From: VXYL01 sp963665195
Lineage (GTDB): Bacteria > Pseudomonadota > Gammaproteobacteria > Pseudomonadales > Azotimanducaceae
DNA length: 64,000 bases
NCBI GenBank assembly: GCA_963665195.1
Contig: OY762070.1
Coordinates: forward strand, 3,038,001-3,102,000
Direction of reading: 5' to 3'
Under the pieces are notes generated by a model, which did not search any database, was not told the DNA's origin, and saw only the letters and a list, made by a program, of their open reading frames with translations. Shown one piece after another: positions 63,894 through 64,000 of this stretch; positions within the stretch are counted from its first letter, which is position 1; each line of letters opens with the position of its first letter. The position numbers and the translations under genes are program-made.

Positions 63894-64000
63894 TCAAGGC
63901 ATCCTGAGCCTCACTCCCCGTTGCTCCGCCATCGCCTCCGTGTCGAAGGCGTTGCAGGCGTCCAAGCGTTCAGTTGTTTGCTCCAGCGCACCCCAGTCCA
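63894..64000 (-). CDS. C-terminal end of an upstream operon gene (partial)
   Basis: The minus strand is open from the window edge to the TGA at 63894-63896 and encodes ~35 residues ('DWGALEQTTERLDACNAFDT', 'EAMAEQRGVRLRMP'). The acidic/helical composition looks like a genuine protein end. It lies 112 bp before the DUF499 start in the same direction, so it is probably an additional gene of the defence operon. The family cannot be told from this fragment. Confidence 0.5.
   Translation of the reverse strand, partial: DWGALEQTTERLDACNAFDTEAMAEQRGVRLRMP

Overview
The window is a GC-rich chromosomal segment (genes use mostly G/C third positions) from a Gram-negative bacterium, most likely an uncultivated gammaproteobacterium. 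The outer-membrane proteins (an autotransporter-type barrel, an Omp85-like barrel and a TolC-like channel) show a diderm. The conserved blocks tRNA-Leu/rnr/rlmB and birA/coaX/SPOR protein/tRNA-Thr, together with fur and bfr, fit Gammaproteobacteria. This placement is inference; no rRNA is present. Several genes are interrupted by single-base frameshifts (near 4819, 6462, 41135, 41265, 43180, 49405 and possibly 54990), while long neighbours such as rnr and ppc are clean. Some breaks may therefore be real decay and others assembly indels.

Layout. (1) 1-9.8 kb: a giant repeat surface protein, 5'-truncated by the window edge and broken by two frameshifts, with FN3-like, Calx-beta-like and Ig-like modules and a C-terminal autotransporter barrel. 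(2) 9.9-11.5 kb: tRNA-Cys, a decayed tyrosine-recombinase integrase and tRNA-Leu(CAG), an old integration site. (3) 11.5-20 kb: a tightly packed housekeeping run, rnr, thioredoxin-like protein, rlmB, a PhyH-type dioxygenase, ppc and an Omp85-like protein, with most stops overlapping the next start. (4) 20.2-28 kb: a Cys-rich exported protein, a YfcE-like phosphodiesterase, two more Fe(II)/2-oxoglutarate oxygenases, an AAA/PD-(D/E)XK protein and gamma-glutamyltransferase. (5) 28-35 kb: Hsp20, Ku with a MerR-TPR protein, a Fur-box-bfr unit, an ankyrin protein, fur, birA, coaX, a SPOR-like protein and tRNA-Thr. (6) 35-40 kb: a sulfatase-modifying-factor remnant, a TolC-like protein and two amidohydrolases.

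(7) 40-64 kb is an accessory/defence region. It opens with a convergent hicA/hicB pair, an IS21-type remnant and a hipA fragment. A large SIR2 protein of the defence-associated sirtuin (Dsr1) type follows, with one frameshift. A short stretch of ordinary genes (a sodium/solute symporter, a VOC protein, a hypothetical protein and a variant SodC) separates this from a 13-kb minus-strand operon at 50.8-63.8 kb. That operon encodes a DUF499 ATPase, a DUF3780 protein, a DUF1156 DNA methylase, an N6-adenine methylase, one or two poorly known proteins including a PD-(D/E)XK-like nuclease candidate, and a PLD-SNF2 helicase. It resembles the predicted helicase-methylase-ATPase / DISARM-like anti-phage systems and is the most interesting feature in the window. 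It continues past the right edge: the last ~100 bases hold the C-terminus of another minus-strand gene.
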